DNA of 64,000 nt, taken from Bacillota bacterium (GTDB lineage: Bacteria; Bacillota; Clostridia; Lachnospirales; Lachnospiraceae). Positions 16,400 to 25,971 of the stretch are shown piece after piece (positions within the stretch are counted from its first letter, which is position 1; every line of letters begins with the position of its first letter). The stretch is taken from assembly GCA_023437365.1 (NCBI GenBank), contig JAEZGK010000011.1:124001-188000 (forward strand), in the 5' to 3' direction. A model generated the notes under the pieces. The model had not been told where the DNA came from and searched no databases. It was given only the letters and a program-made list of their open reading frames with translations. A program made the position numbers and the translations under genes.

Positions 16400-16897
16400 A
16401 TGAAAAGACATCCCTCAAAACACATGGAATTTTACGACCTCCTGCAGGAATTTCTGGCACAGGAGCAGATCAATGAGATGAAAAAATATATTCAGCACGG
16501 CAATACCTCCACCTACCTCCACTGTGTTCAGGTCGCCTACTATAGCTACTGTCTGGCGAAGTTCCTTCCCCTCCGCTATGATATAAGGAGTGTGGTTCGG
16601 GGAGCGATGCTGCATGACTTCTATCTGTACGACTGGCATATCCCGGATCGAAGCCATCGCTTTCACGGCTATGTTCATCCTGGTTTTGCCTTAAGAAATG
16701 CCAGAAGATATTTTGAACTGAACCAGATTGAGGAGGACATCATCAGCAAACACATGTGGCCTCTGACGCTGACAAAGCTTCCAAGATATAAAGAGGCTCT
16801 GCTGGTTTGTTTGGTGGATAAGCTCTGTTCCCTGGCAGAGACCTGCTACATCCCCTTATTTCCGGTGCATGCCCTGCCCAAGCTTCAAAAAGTATAA
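16400..16897 (+). CDS. HD-domain phosphohydrolase
   Basis: This 165-residue cytosolic protein has the metal ligands of the HD superfamily: His in TYLHCVQVAYYS, the HD pair in AMLHDFYLYDW (near residue 72), His in GYVHPGFALRNA and His in IISKHMWPL, then Asp in CLVDKLCSLAE. HD proteins hydrolyse phosphate bonds in nucleotides or related compounds; this subgroup is common as an uncharacterised gene in Clostridia. ATG 16400 follows GAGGTG by seven bases and is preferred to ATG 16385. It converges with argC across a long palindrome. Confidence 0.85.
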   Translation: MKRHPSKHMEFYDLLQEFLAQEQINEMKKYIQHGNTSTYLHCVQVAYYSYCLAKFLPLRYDIRSVVRGAMLHDFYLYDWHIPDRSHRFHGYVHPGFALRNARRYFELNQIEEDIISKHMWPLTLTKLPRYKEALLVCLVDKLCSLAETCYIPLFPVHALPKLQKV

Positions 16898-16906
16898 AAC
16901 TAAAAT

Positions 16907-17044
16907 AAAAAGCTCTTCCCCATGAATTGACCCAGATAGGTTAGATCAAAAAAGATATGTCCCCCTTTGCTGGTTGTATCCAGTGAAGGGGGACATATCA
17001 TAATTCTAACCTATCGGGGTCAGTTTAACCCGGGAAGAGCTTTT
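16907..17044. terminator. Long palindrome acting as bidirectional terminator
   Basis: The 138-base segment between convergent genes starts AAAAGCTCTTCCC and ends GGGAAGAGCTTTT. Further in, ATAGGTTAGA pairs with TCTAACCTAT and GATATGTCCCCCTT (16954-16967) with AAGGGGGACATATC (16986-16999). Runs of A and T flank both sides, so it can stop transcripts from either direction. It is much longer than a normal terminator and may be a repeat element serving that role. Confidence 0.75.
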
Positions 17045-17087
17045 TATTTCTTTCATGATACATTGCAGGGACCTTCTATCCCTCGGT

Positions 17088-18050
17088 CTATATTCCTGAA
17101 ATATGAAGACCCTCCTCAAAGCCCAGCATCAGGTTCATATTCTGGATGGCTGCTCCTGAGGCTCCCTTACCAAGGTTATCAATTCGAGTCATAACCAATG
17201 CCGTTCCCTTGGAATCATTGCCGAAAATAAAGATTTCCGCTTTGTTCGTATCATTGCAGGCAGTGATATCCACCGCTCCGTCAAATAGTACAGAGTCATC
17301 CGCATATGGCAGTACGGATACGAATTGTTCTCCCTCATAGAATTCACAGAACAGTCCGTGAAGCTCCTTTGCCGTCATCTTTTTATTCAGCAGCTTGGTA
17401 TGTAGGGGAAGCATCACTGCCATCCCCTTGTAATTATTCCCCAAAATCGGAACAAAAAGTGGTGCCTCCGAGAGTCCGGAATGAATCGTCATTTCCGGGA
17501 GATGCTTATGATTTAAGCTTAAAGCATAAGGACGGGGAGCCTTGGTATAATCATTCTTTCCTTCCTTCTGTTCATACTTATCGATCAAGGCCTTGCCCCC
17601 ACCGCTGTAGCCGGTGAGACTCTGGCAGGTTACAGGATAATCCGGAGATATCGTCTTACTTTGGATCAAAGGATACGCACTCAAAACAAAAGCAGTAGCG
17701 TGGCAGCCCGGATTAGTAAGCCTCTTGGTTTCCCTGATCGCCTGACGATGGGCAGAAGATAATTCAGGGATGCCATAGGTCCAGTCAGGTGCGGTTCTGT
17801 AGGCTGTACTGGCATCAATAATTTTTGTATTTTGGTTCGTCACCAAACCCACCGCTTCTCTAGCCGCATCATCCGGCAGACACAGGAATACGACATCCGC
17901 TGCATTCAAACACTTTGCTCGTTCTGCAGGGTCACGTCTCTTCTCGTAATCAATTGTTATCATATCCAATTCGGAATACAGACTCAGCCTCTCATGTATC
18001 TTTAAGCCGGTTGTTCCCGATACTCCATCGACAAATACTTTCTTCTTCAT
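17088..18050 (-). CDS. argC: N-acetyl-gamma-glutamyl-phosphate reductase
   Basis: This enzyme makes N-acetylglutamate semialdehyde with NADPH, the third step of arginine synthesis. At 320 residues it is the short form of ArgC. It has the nucleotide loop GVSGTTGLKIHERL, catalytic Cys in TNPGCHATA and the GYSGGGKALIDKYE segment. The start ATG follows AGGTGAAGG. No other arg gene is adjacent, so it is an isolated biosynthetic gene. Upstream AT-rich palindromes at 18081-18116 resemble ArgR boxes. Confidence 0.93.
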   Translation of the reverse strand: MKKKVFVDGVSGTTGLKIHERLSLYSELDMITIDYEKRRDPAERAKCLNAADVVFLCLPDDAAREAVGLVTNQNTKIIDASTAYRTAPDWTYGIPELSSAHRQAIRETKRLTNPGCHATAFVLSAYPLIQSKTISPDYPVTCQSLTGYSGGGKALIDKYEQKEGKNDYTKAPRPYALSLNHKHLPEMTIHSGLSEAPLFVPILGNNYKGMAVMLPLHTKLLNKKMTAKELHGLFCEFYEGEQFVSVLPYADDSVLFDGAVDITACNDTNKAEIFIFGNDSKGTALVMTRIDNLGKGASGAAIQNMNLMLGFEEGLHISGI

Positions 18051-18080
18051 GCCTTCACCTCATAGGATTTCTGTCTGTAT

Positions 18081-18116
18081 TGTATATTTATACATATATT
18101 TTATATGAATATACAT
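18081..18116 (-). promoter_or_regulatory. ARG-box-like sites upstream of argC
   Basis: TGTATATTTATACA (18081-18094) is a perfect 6-2-6 palindrome. A looser relative, ATGTATATTCATATAA on the minus strand, lies at 18101-18116. The pair 31-65 bases before argC resembles tandem ArgR/AhrC operators, which are AT-rich 18-base palindromes. This is an inference; AT-rich sequence can match by chance. Confidence 0.4.
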
Positions 18117-18198
18117 CTAGAAGTCTGCTTTGTCAACAGTTTATTTGGTAAAACCGGAAATTACATTGGGTTTAATCAAATAAACTAATTGGATTGAA

Positions 18199-19284
18199 TC
18201 AAAAACTTCTGATTATTTTCTCATTTAACACCTTCAGTAACTCGCAGACCAGTCTGACACTGTGCTCGTAATCATAGAAAGTTGCCATACCGTAATGAGT
18301 ATGGGCATAACGAACCGGAATACCCACAACTATGGTAGGAACTCCTTCATTGGAAAGATGAATGACCGAGCCATTGGTGGTTCCTCCGGCGCGAACCGCC
18401 TCCTGAACGGGGATATGGCACACTTCGGCTGTATCCAGGGCAAACCTCTGAAATCTCGGATTCGCTATCATCCTCCCGTCTATATGTCTGAGCATCGGCC
18501 CTTTCTTTAGCGCAGTCTGAATCTCATATCCTTCCGCAACGGTATCATCTGCCGGGCAGCCTTCCAATACTATGGCGAGATCGGGATGGGTTACTCTGGA
18601 GGTTACGACACTTCCTCTGGCCCCTACCTCCTCCTGAGAAGCAATCCCAACAACGACATCCACTTCCAGCTTCTCTTCCTCAAGAGCATAAAGAGTGGAA
18701 ATCACTCCTGCACAGCCGAGGCGGTTATCCAGAGCCTTTCCCATCATGACATCATGCTTCTCGTCATATTCGAAATTAGCACAGGGTACCACCGGTTCTC
18801 CTATTCTTACCTTGAATTCCTTGATGGCCTCTTCTCTGGAGCAAGCACCGATATCGATGGTTAGCTGCTTGATATCGGGGACTGTAAGCTTATCCTGATC
18901 ACTGATGTAATGCGGTGGTTTACTTCCAATGACCCCCGGAATATATTCATGCTCCGCATTTCTAACTAAGACCTTATGAGCCGGAATATTGTAGTTCACC
19001 CAGCTTCCCAACGGTACGATGGAAAGCGTTCCGTTCGGCCGGATGGAGTGAACCATAAAGCCGACCTCATCACTATGAGCATCCAGTAAAACCACTGGAC
19101 GTTTGCCCGTATTCCCCTTTCGATAGATAAAAAGGTTACGCAGTGTGTCCTCCTTAATTTCTCCCTGACCCTCAGCATATCTACGAAGCATCGCTACAAC
19201 CTCATCCTCAAAGCCTGAGGTACCCTTAGCATCGGAAAGCCGTCTTAACATTTCCAAATCGGACTCTTTATTCAATATCTTCAT
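18199..19284 (-). CDS. M42-family glutamyl aminopeptidase/endoglucanase-like peptidase
   Basis: This 361-residue cytosolic metallopeptidase has the di-metal ligands of clan MH: His in LDAHSDEVGFM, Asp in KALDNRLGCAG, Glu-Glu in ASQEEVGARG, Asp/Glu in VLEGCPADD and His in YAHTHYGMA near the end. M42 enzymes form dodecameric shells and trim peptides. The start ATG follows AAGGAG. The DMT transporter gene ends 26 bases upstream, so the two are probably one transcript. Older annotations call such proteins FrvX or cellulase M. Confidence 0.9.
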   Translation of the reverse strand: MKILNKESDLEMLRRLSDAKGTSGFEDEVVAMLRRYAEGQGEIKEDTLRNLFIYRKGNTGKRPVVLLDAHSDEVGFMVHSIRPNGTLSIVPLGSWVNYNIPAHKVLVRNAEHEYIPGVIGSKPPHYISDQDKLTVPDIKQLTIDIGACSREEAIKEFKVRIGEPVVPCANFEYDEKHDVMMGKALDNRLGCAGVISTLYALEEEKLEVDVVVGIASQEEVGARGSVVTSRVTHPDLAIVLEGCPADDTVAEGYEIQTALKKGPMLRHIDGRMIANPRFQRFALDTAEVCHIPVQEAVRAGGTTNGSVIHLSNEGVPTIVVGIPVRYAHTHYGMATFYDYEHSVRLVCELLKVLNEKIIRSF

Positions 19285-19309
19285 GTTCCTACTCCTTATT
19301 ATTTAACTT

Positions 19310-20158
19310 TTAGCGAAATAAAACTACCAGAACCGCACCGAGAAAGATCAGACAGGCGGAGAAAATTCTCTTCCTGCGCTCGTTCTCTCGAAATATCAGA
19401 CTGCTGACTACTGTCGTGATAACAATATTCAGCATCGTAAGTGTCTTGACATAGGTCTGTCCCGAAGCAACAGAGCTGATATTCTGCACGGCAAGCATCT
19501 GAAAAAGGAATTCTCCAACCCATAATACTGCCTGAGCAATCAGATGTTTATCTATAATCATTACTTTCCGGCTCTTCGTCTTAGCTATACCATACATAAA
19601 TATTGCAGAGGATATCGTCCAGATCAATGAATATGTGATTGCAGAGGAGGCTCCGATTGCGAGCTTATCCAGAGATGTGGTGAGACCCAAAAGCAAAGCG
19701 GTCAGAAGCATCCATAGACTGGCCTTCTTAATCTCAATTCTTCCTCCTTGAAGATTGATGGTGAAGGCTCCGATGCAAACCAGCAGAATTCCGATCAAAG
19801 CTGGACCGGCAGGGATTTCACGATATAATATGATACTCCACAGCACCACAAACATTGGAATTGCTCCAAGCCAGGGCGTAGTCAGGGACAGCTCTTCTGT
19901 TTTTATCAGGCGCAGGCGGATGAGTGTTGCAAAGGCTGTCACTACGACAGTGGCTGCAGTAATTCCGATAAATAACGGAATGTTTGTAATTATAATATTC
20001 CCTTGAAATGCAAGGATTATGAAAATTATGCTTCCGTAAAATCTTGTGGTAAAACTGATGATTTCCGGAGATTGTTTGATATAACGTTTGATATACATTT
20101 CTCTCAGACTGACAAAAACACCTGAGATTAATGCAAATAATATCCAAAGGTCAAGCAT
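19310..20158 (-). CDS. EamA/DMT-family transporter
   Basis: This 282-residue membrane protein has about ten hydrophobic segments in two EamA repeats (TTPWLGAIPMFVVLWSIILY at the end of the first, ASGQTYVKTLTMLNIVITTV in the second). The start is ATG 20158 with GGAG about nine bases upstream; a TTG at 20179 only extends the frame. It lies between a polysaccharide deacetylase gene (74 bases upstream) and the M42 peptidase (26 bases downstream), likely one operon. The substrate is unknown. Confidence 0.85.
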   Translation of the reverse strand: MLDLWILFALISGVFVSLREMYIKRYIKQSPEIISFTTRFYGSIIFIILAFQGNIIITNIPLFIGITAATVVVTAFATLIRLRLIKTEELSLTTPWLGAIPMFVVLWSIILYREIPAGPALIGILLVCIGAFTINLQGGRIEIKKASLWMLLTALLLGLTTSLDKLAIGASSAITYSLIWTISSAIFMYGIAKTKSRKVMIIDKHLIAQAVLWVGEFLFQMLAVQNISSVASGQTYVKTLTMLNIVITTVVSSLIFRENERRKRIFSACLIFLGAVLVVLFR

Positions 20159-20232
20159 CTTAATAAACTCCAATTTCAATAATTTTTATACGAATGGTTA
20201 TTCGATCTCAGCTCCTGATATTGCAGTGATCC

Positions 20233-20871
20233 TTAGTCAAATACATTACTCCAAAGCTTTTTCTTCACCTTTGGATTAATTCCCTTTAATTCGAACAGCT
20301 TGCTGACCGTCACCATCGTATAACCCTGTTCCTTCAATCCGGTAATGATTGCATCCAGAGCGTCTACCGTGTTCGGATTATCCACTAAATCATGAAGCAG
20401 GACGATATCTCCGTCCTTTACGTTCGATAGAATTAAGTCAATCCGTTCCGCTGCCGTGATTTTCTCATCCCAGTCCAGGCAATTGATTCCGTTGATGAAT
20501 GGAAGATCGATCACCTCATACATCTCATCCTTTACCGCAATATAGGGCGGTCTGAAAAACGCCGATGTTTTACCGGTCAATTCCTGAAGCAAGCGATCTG
20601 TATCCTCCACCTCCTTTTTAATCTGTTCGGAAGCCATCTTATCCATATATGGATGAGACCAGGAGTGATTACAGATCTCGCAGCCGAGCGCTATCTCCCT
20701 TTTAACCACAGGCTTTGTACTGTCAGTAATATATTCTCCTATCAGGAAAAAGGAAGCAACGACCGCATGCTTCTCAAGCTTATCCAAAACCTTCGGTGTA
20801 GTACTGAGATTCGGCCCGTCATCAAAGGTTAGGGCAACCAACTTCTCTGTCGATGAATTCATATCGTTCAT
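20233..20871 (-). CDS. Polysaccharide deacetylase, CE4 family, cytosolic-type
   Basis: A metal-dependent deacetylase of the NodB fold, 212 residues. It has catalytic TFDDGP (residues 15-20), metal ligands in NHSWSHP, the FFRPPY motif near 108 and LLHD near the end. There is no signal peptide or membrane anchor, unlike the second CE4 protein at 38606-39496, so it may act inside the cell or be exported by an unusual route. The start is ATG 20871; the second Met (20862) is an alternative. Confidence 0.9.
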   Translation of the reverse strand: MNDMNSSTEKLVALTFDDGPNLSTTPKVLDKLEKHAVVASFFLIGEYITDSTKPVVKREIALGCEICNHSWSHPYMDKMASEQIKKEVEDTDRLLQELTGKTSAFFRPPYIAVKDEMYEVIDLPFINGINCLDWDEKITAAERIDLILSNVKDGDIVLLHDLVDNPNTVDALDAIITGLKEQGYTMVTVSKLFELKGINPKVKKKLWSNVFD

Positions 20872-21014
20872 TTTGTCATATCCCCTTTACTATGTATTTT
20901 GCAAGCAAGCTTGCATATATTCTTACGCTTTATTCTATCATAACAAATTCGATAATAAATTGAAATACCCAACCACTCGCATATCCTGAGCAATAGCCTT
21001 TTCTATTGCAGAAC

Positions 21015-21038
21015 AAAGTGTCAGCCCTCTGACACTTT
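21015..21038. repeat. 10-bp perfect hairpin within an intergenic repeat cluster
   Basis: AAAGTGTCAG and CTGACACTTT flank a CCCT loop. It lies in the 361-base gap between the chemoreceptor and deacetylase genes. No gene was seen in that gap; it also holds the dispersed repeat at 21055-21110 and a terminator. Confidence 0.5.
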
Positions 21039-21054
21039 CGCGCCCGAGTGAATT

Positions 21055-21110
21055 GCTAAGCAATAACTTCCGAACGCTTATGCAATAAGCGTTTATTCGC
21101 TGAGGTGCGT
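21055..21110. repeat. Dispersed ~55-bp repeat, copy 2
   Basis: This is the partner of the repeat at 7544-7598. Here the hairpin is perfect: AACGCTTA, loop TGCAA, TAAGCGTT (21073-21093). Confidence 0.5.
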
Positions 21111-21173
21111 ATCCCAAAGCGAACTTGTTCAGCGGAGCGTTTTAATGTAATAGGATGCAATATTGCATAAAAA

Positions 21174-21214
21174 CAGGGAATGTTGAGGCTATGATTATCC
21201 CGCAACATTCCCTG
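21174..21214 (-). terminator. Terminator of the chemoreceptor gene
   Basis: A 12-base perfect stem, CAGGGAATGTTG with CAACATTCCCTG, is followed by TTTTTATG on the minus strand. It lies 19 bases after the stop. Confidence 0.88.
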
Positions 21215-21232
21215 GAATTTAACTCATTCTAT

Positions 21233-23458
21233 CTATTTAATCTTAAACAGCTTGATTGATTCCTCAAGCTTCTTAGCATCCTCTTCGAGTTCTGAAGCAG
21301 CAATCCTCATACGCTCCACAGAGTCAACCTGGCTGGCTGCAGTTGCACTAACTTCTTCTGAAGCTGCCGCAGTCTGTTCAGAAACTGCCGAAATGCTCTG
21401 GATGGCATCCATAGTTCCCGTTTTGGCTTCTTCAATCTTCTTAATACCGTGTGAGATATGGTCAAGATTGTTGGCCAGGTCATTGACATGATTGTTGATA
21501 TTGTCAAATACTTCAACAGTCTTATCGAGCGCATCTGACTGGGACTCAACAATGCTTTCTGCCTGTTTTGCAGTATCAACCGTATCCTTCGTCTTTACCT
21601 TAATCTCGCTTACGATGTTCTGTATCTGCTTAACCGCATGGACTGACTGGTCAGCAAGGGATCTGATTTCATTGGCAACCACCGCAAAACCACGTCCCGC
21701 ATCTCCGGCTCTTGCGGCTTCGATGGAAGCATTGAGAGAAAGCAGGTTGGTCTGGGAGGCAATGTCGTTGATGACAGCTACAAAGCTTCCGATATTCTGT
21801 GACTGAACTTCAAACTCCTGAATCTTAGCAATCACATCATGGGTAATATCTGTTGTCGCCTTCGCCTTTCGGTTAAGCTCATCAATGATGACAATACCAT
21901 CACCGGCAATCTTTTTGGTATTATTAGCGATCTTCTCTATCTCGTTGGTATTACTATAAACCTGGTTAATCTGGTCGGATAATCCTGCCATCTGTATTAA
22001 ACACTGCTCTGTATCTCCGGCCTGCTGAACGATACCCTGCTCGATATCGTCTATGGTTCTGGAGATATCCTTTGTAGCAGTCAGTAGATGCTCTGCGTTG
22101 GAGGTAACGCCTGAGGCTGAGGTGCTGACCTTGCTGCCAACCTCCTGTACCTCTCCGATCAGCTTACGCATATCAAAGAGCATATTTCCGATTCCCTTGG
22201 AAAGATGCAAGAACTCATCTGTTCTCTTTGTTTCAAAGCTTGTTGTCAAATCACCCTTAGCTGCTAACGTAATTCTCTTATTCAAGAAGCTGATTGCATT
22301 ACCGATTCCTCCGACAATCAGTATCACTGTTATGATAGCAACGATACTGGCAAAGATGACAAAGGCAATATTTAAGCTTTTAATCCCCGATACCTGCTGA
22401 AGGATGGTATCCTTAGGAATTAATGCACAGATCGTCGCATCGACGTCATTCAGCTTACTATATAGGAACAGATATTCCTTACCTTGGTAGGTTTGATAGG
22501 AAAATCCAACCGGCTCCTCAGAATTCAATGCTTCCTCGTAATATGGCTGTCCAATGAATATACTGGTCTCTTCCGAGCCTGTTATGACTTCTCTTCCATC
22601 CGAGGTCACAAAAGCCTTGATGCTGTTCTCACCCAGATTATATTTTGCAAACATGTCCAGTATCTGCTGCTTTGACACATCTATCACGATAAAGCCGTTG
22701 CGCGCATTCAAAGAACGGAACAGGGAGAATGCGTAATCCTCGGTACTATATGGTATCTTTCCCCATACAATCATGGTATCAAGCTCGTTGTGCTGCCCTA
22801 CCCATAAGATCTTTACCGATTTGTCTTCAAATTTTTTACCTGTCTCTGTCTGAACAAATTTCTCATATACACTATCCTGTGTAGCTGCCTGTGAAGAAAA
22901 GGCTTTTCCCTGTTTACCAAAAATATGTACTCCGGAAATAAAAGAATTCATCTTCTTTACCAGCTGAACATCCTTTTCCAAAGCATAGCGGGTGTTGATG
23001 AACTGTGACTCATCCTGGTCCTCTTGTCTGTTGAAATAGGTTCCGATATCATCATCCAGCAGCATCTCAGAAGACCTTTCTTCAATTGCTTTAAAGCCAA
23101 AATCCAAGAAATCACCAACAGCCTTGATGGTAGCTGCAGAACTATTCTCATAGTTGGTTATGATGGCTTTCTCCGATCTTGAATAGGAGATTACACCATA
23201 TAACGCCAGCAAGACAATTGGGATTAATAACCCGATAAAGAGTTTAAACCGTATACTTTGGAAAAGATGTAATATATTTTTCCCCTTCAGTCCCCTTATC
23301 TGCTCTGAACTCTTCTTCGTTGTCTCTTTGGTCTCATTTTTCCCCTGTATAGAATTTTTTTGACTCTTTGGGATTTTTTTCGGCTTGAGCTTATTGAAAA
23401 TCTTGAAAGCTTCCGATTTAATCTCTCCCTTGTTACTATTTGATACTTTGCCCTTCAT
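21233..23458 (-). CDS. Methyl-accepting chemotaxis protein
   Basis: This is a membrane chemoreceptor of 741 residues. A ~65-residue basic cytosolic N-terminus precedes helix one (LFIGLLIPIVLLALYGVIS). An extracellular sensor of ~250 residues, probably double Cache (it includes GRNGFIVIDVSKQQILDMF-like strands), leads to helix two (IAFVIFASIVAIITVILIVGG), a HAMP region and a signalling domain with the conserved hairpin tip NLLSLNASIEAARAGDAGRG. ATG 23458 follows AGGGGGC. No che or flagellar genes are nearby. The long basic N-terminal extension is unusual for this family. Confidence 0.93.
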   Translation of the reverse strand: MKGKVSNSNKGEIKSEAFKIFNKLKPKKIPKSQKNSIQGKNETKETTKKSSEQIRGLKGKNILHLFQSIRFKLFIGLLIPIVLLALYGVISYSRSEKAIITNYENSSAATIKAVGDFLDFGFKAIEERSSEMLLDDDIGTYFNRQEDQDESQFINTRYALEKDVQLVKKMNSFISGVHIFGKQGKAFSSQAATQDSVYEKFVQTETGKKFEDKSVKILWVGQHNELDTMIVWGKIPYSTEDYAFSLFRSLNARNGFIVIDVSKQQILDMFAKYNLGENSIKAFVTSDGREVITGSEETSIFIGQPYYEEALNSEEPVGFSYQTYQGKEYLFLYSKLNDVDATICALIPKDTILQQVSGIKSLNIAFVIFASIVAIITVILIVGGIGNAISFLNKRITLAAKGDLTTSFETKRTDEFLHLSKGIGNMLFDMRKLIGEVQEVGSKVSTSASGVTSNAEHLLTATKDISRTIDDIEQGIVQQAGDTEQCLIQMAGLSDQINQVYSNTNEIEKIANNTKKIAGDGIVIIDELNRKAKATTDITHDVIAKIQEFEVQSQNIGSFVAVINDIASQTNLLSLNASIEAARAGDAGRGFAVVANEIRSLADQSVHAVKQIQNIVSEIKVKTKDTVDTAKQAESIVESQSDALDKTVEVFDNINNHVNDLANNLDHISHGIKKIEEAKTGTMDAIQSISAVSEQTAAASEEVSATAASQVDSVERMRIAASELEEDAKKLEESIKLFKIK

Positions 23459-23653
23459 ATAAATAGCCCCCTGTGATATGTAGGTTACAAGAATAATTAC
23501 AGTATGAAAATTAACTGTATAAAGCATCCTTTGATACCTATAGATTACTCCATGTAATAAATACCATTATAACACACGCAGATACAGAAAACTATTCATT
23601 TTTATAGTATTTTGACTAAATTAATTCATTTTCGACGATAAATTTAGTCATGA

Positions 23654-24655
23654 TTACCAATTATTCACTGCATGCTCTGCGAAAGATGTCAGATTTTCAA
23701 TCTTTAGCTCGGTTCCGTCCTCCAATACTGCCTTACCCGAAAACGTACCGAACATCTGATGACAACAGTTATCAACCCACAGTAGCTTTGTCTTGGTGGT
23801 CCTGTCAAAGGAAGGAGTCAAGGTCAAATCAAGTCTTCCTTCCTCGTCATAAATATGCCAGGGCTTACTGTATTCGGAGCCTAAATCAAAATGTACCTCT
23901 CCCAGTTTATGTACTGTATCTCCGAAGAATAGAATATTTTCAGTAGCAAATTTCGTATTCCCGAAGCCGCGGCCCAAATTAAAACCGAAAATTCTGTCCT
24001 CGACATAACCTGTTCCGTTACTCCAATACCATTCATTATGGAAGGGCCATACTCCTCTGCCCCAATCGAGAAGGCCGAAGGAATCCTCGGGGTCAAAGTT
24101 ATGGCTCTTTCCACCATAATTGACGGTTCCTTCCGCAAGCATACAATTAATCTTATGATTATAGTAGAACGCCTTCGGTGATTCATCAAAGGGAATATTG
24201 ATGACCAGGGAATGATCATTCTGTCTGGTCAGGGTGATATCCGCTTCAAAATCTCCCCATTTGCAATAGAGGAAGCGTTTATTTCCCTTTGCTTCAAAGC
24301 GCATCTGACCGGCTTTCTTATGATAGCTGATTCTATGATCCTTTTCTGCATCTTCCGGCAGATGCAGGGAATTGAAGGGAAGTACCAGGAAGGTTCCTCG
24401 CTCCGCCAGCATTTCTCCTTTATTAAAGTCAAAAAACATGATTCCAACCTGCCCGGCATATGCGGCATGCCCGATGGTGAACTGAAGACACAGATTACGA
24501 TCGGTAATCTGATAGAAGTCCCACTCCTTAATCCGAAAAGGCGATGCTTTGATCGCTTTTCTCTGATAGGTTAATACGCTCTTGGTAGAATAACCGGGAT
24601 TCGGAGAACCCTTTTCATCGAGAACCGGCCCCGGCTGTGTCAACAGCTTTTGCAT
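23654..24655 (-). CDS. DUF2804-family protein
   Basis: This 333-residue soluble protein matches the DUF2804 family by its N-terminal TQPGPVLDEKGSPNPGYS, the central KINCMLAEGTVNYGG and SFGLLDWGRGVWPFHNEWYW motif, and the FGFNLGRGFGN segment. The fold is expected to be a lipocalin-like double barrel. Its function is unknown to me; the Trp/Asp-rich motif suggests a ligand or active site. ATG 24655 follows GGAGGGG. Its start is 16 bases after the MFS gene stop, so it is the third gene of an operon with the MFS transporter and a TIM-barrel-like protein. Confidence 0.85.
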   Translation of the reverse strand: MQKLLTQPGPVLDEKGSPNPGYSTKSVLTYQRKAIKASPFRIKEWDFYQITDRNLCLQFTIGHAAYAGQVGIMFFDFNKGEMLAERGTFLVLPFNSLHLPEDAEKDHRISYHKKAGQMRFEAKGNKRFLYCKWGDFEADITLTRQNDHSLVINIPFDESPKAFYYNHKINCMLAEGTVNYGGKSHNFDPEDSFGLLDWGRGVWPFHNEWYWSNGTGYVEDRIFGFNLGRGFGNTKFATENILFFGDTVHKLGEVHFDLGSEYSKPWHIYDEEGRLDLTLTPSFDRTTKTKLLWVDNCCHQMFGTFSGKAVLEDGTELKIENLTSFAEHAVNNW

Positions 24656-24670
24656 AAGATACCCCTCCAA

Positions 24671-25951
24671 TTATTTCAAAGATTTTCTACGGGACAGTAG
24701 CTTTCCAGCCGGTAGTAACGGCAGAAAGGTAAGCATGGTCAGGATTGCTGATACACCAAACAAGAATTCATTCGGTATCATCCCTGCCTTCCCGTCTACC
24801 ACTGCCTCCGTTCCGTAGTTGCTGATCATGAAACCAGAGATTGAAGGTCCGATGATCATTGGGATGCAGACAAAAAACAACTGCTTAATCCCCTCAAACT
24901 GTCCTCTTTGATCCTCCGGGTAAAGGTTCTTATACCAGGCGGTGAGTGTCTGCAGGATAATCACATATCCTGCCCCTGTCAGAAGCATCCCGAGACCGAG
25001 GACAAAAAACTGGCTTCCTGAGGCAACGATGACAAGGCCGAGGATATTGAACAGCAAAGCTACTGCAATTACTCTGGTATTCCTTCCACTGTCAATATAG
25101 CCTGCAGCAGGGATCGTCAGAAGAACTGCAAGCAGCAGACTGACACCCTGTACCAACCCGGTCATTGTATAATCCATCCCCAGATAATGTACAAAATAGA
25201 TGTTCACGTAAGGAAAATATACATTAAACCCGATAAAATATACCATCATAATGATAAATACCCAAAACAATTCCTTATTCTCCCGTACCGTCCTGTAATT
25301 GAATACAGAGAAAAACTGGTGCCAGAAGCCCTTGATATCCTTCCTTGCCCGCAGACCGGGCGAATCCTTCAGTGTCAAAAGCGATAAAATACCGATAGCC
25401 GATACGATACCGCCGATGATAATAAAAAATGCAAAGAAATCAAGTTGGTCGATGATATAGCCGGATACGACAGAACCGATGATCGTCGCCAGCACGGGCA
25501 TCGTAGCAAAGGCACCACCAACCTTTCCTCGGTTCGTCTCATTTGATATATCGGTTGTCCAGGCACAGAAGGCACTGTCATAGCCTACCGAACCAAAAAA
25601 GCTCATAATAGCATCCAGCACCACCACAAAGCAGCCTGCAGCAAAAACCGATGTGATAGGCAAAAACTCTGTAACACCGAATGCGATCGTAAATAATCCC
25701 CATAATAGGTAGCCGGCGGCTATAAAGGGTTTTCTCCTTCCCTGCCGATCACCCATCGTACCAATCAGGAAGGTAGCAAAGGTTGTTACAGCTGCACTGA
25801 CACCGACCATCCAGGATACAATCGCAGGATTAGGAGCAATTTTTGCATATACAAAGGTATTAAACCATGCATTTTCCACATTCCAGCACAACTGACCCGC
25901 CATCCCCAGAATCCAGATCAGTGCCCAATTCTTTCTGCTTATCTTCTCCAT
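24671..25951 (-). CDS. MFS transporter
   Basis: This 426-residue major facilitator has twelve hydrophobic segments and the GTMGDRQGRRKPF loop after helix two, the classical MFS motif A. The pattern WNVENAWFNTFVYAKI in helix one resembles sugar-type MFS/GPH-like carriers. It lies between the TIM-barrel-like gene (20 bases upstream) and the DUF2804 gene (16 bases downstream), so the three are probably one transport and conversion unit. The substrate is unknown; a glycoside is a reasonable guess. Confidence 0.88.
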   Translation of the reverse strand: MEKISRKNWALIWILGMAGQLCWNVENAWFNTFVYAKIAPNPAIVSWMVGVSAAVTTFATFLIGTMGDRQGRRKPFIAAGYLLWGLFTIAFGVTEFLPITSVFAAGCFVVVLDAIMSFFGSVGYDSAFCAWTTDISNETNRGKVGGAFATMPVLATIIGSVVSGYIIDQLDFFAFFIIIGGIVSAIGILSLLTLKDSPGLRARKDIKGFWHQFFSVFNYRTVRENKELFWVFIIMMVYFIGFNVYFPYVNIYFVHYLGMDYTMTGLVQGVSLLLAVLLTIPAAGYIDSGRNTRVIAVALLFNILGLVIVASGSQFFVLGLGMLLTGAGYVIILQTLTAWYKNLYPEDQRGQFEGIKQLFFVCIPMIIGPSISGFMISNYGTEAVVDGKAGMIPNEFLFGVSAILTMLTFLPLLPAGKLLSRRKSLK

Positions 25952-25971
25952 AAAAACCCCTTTTCCTTTTC

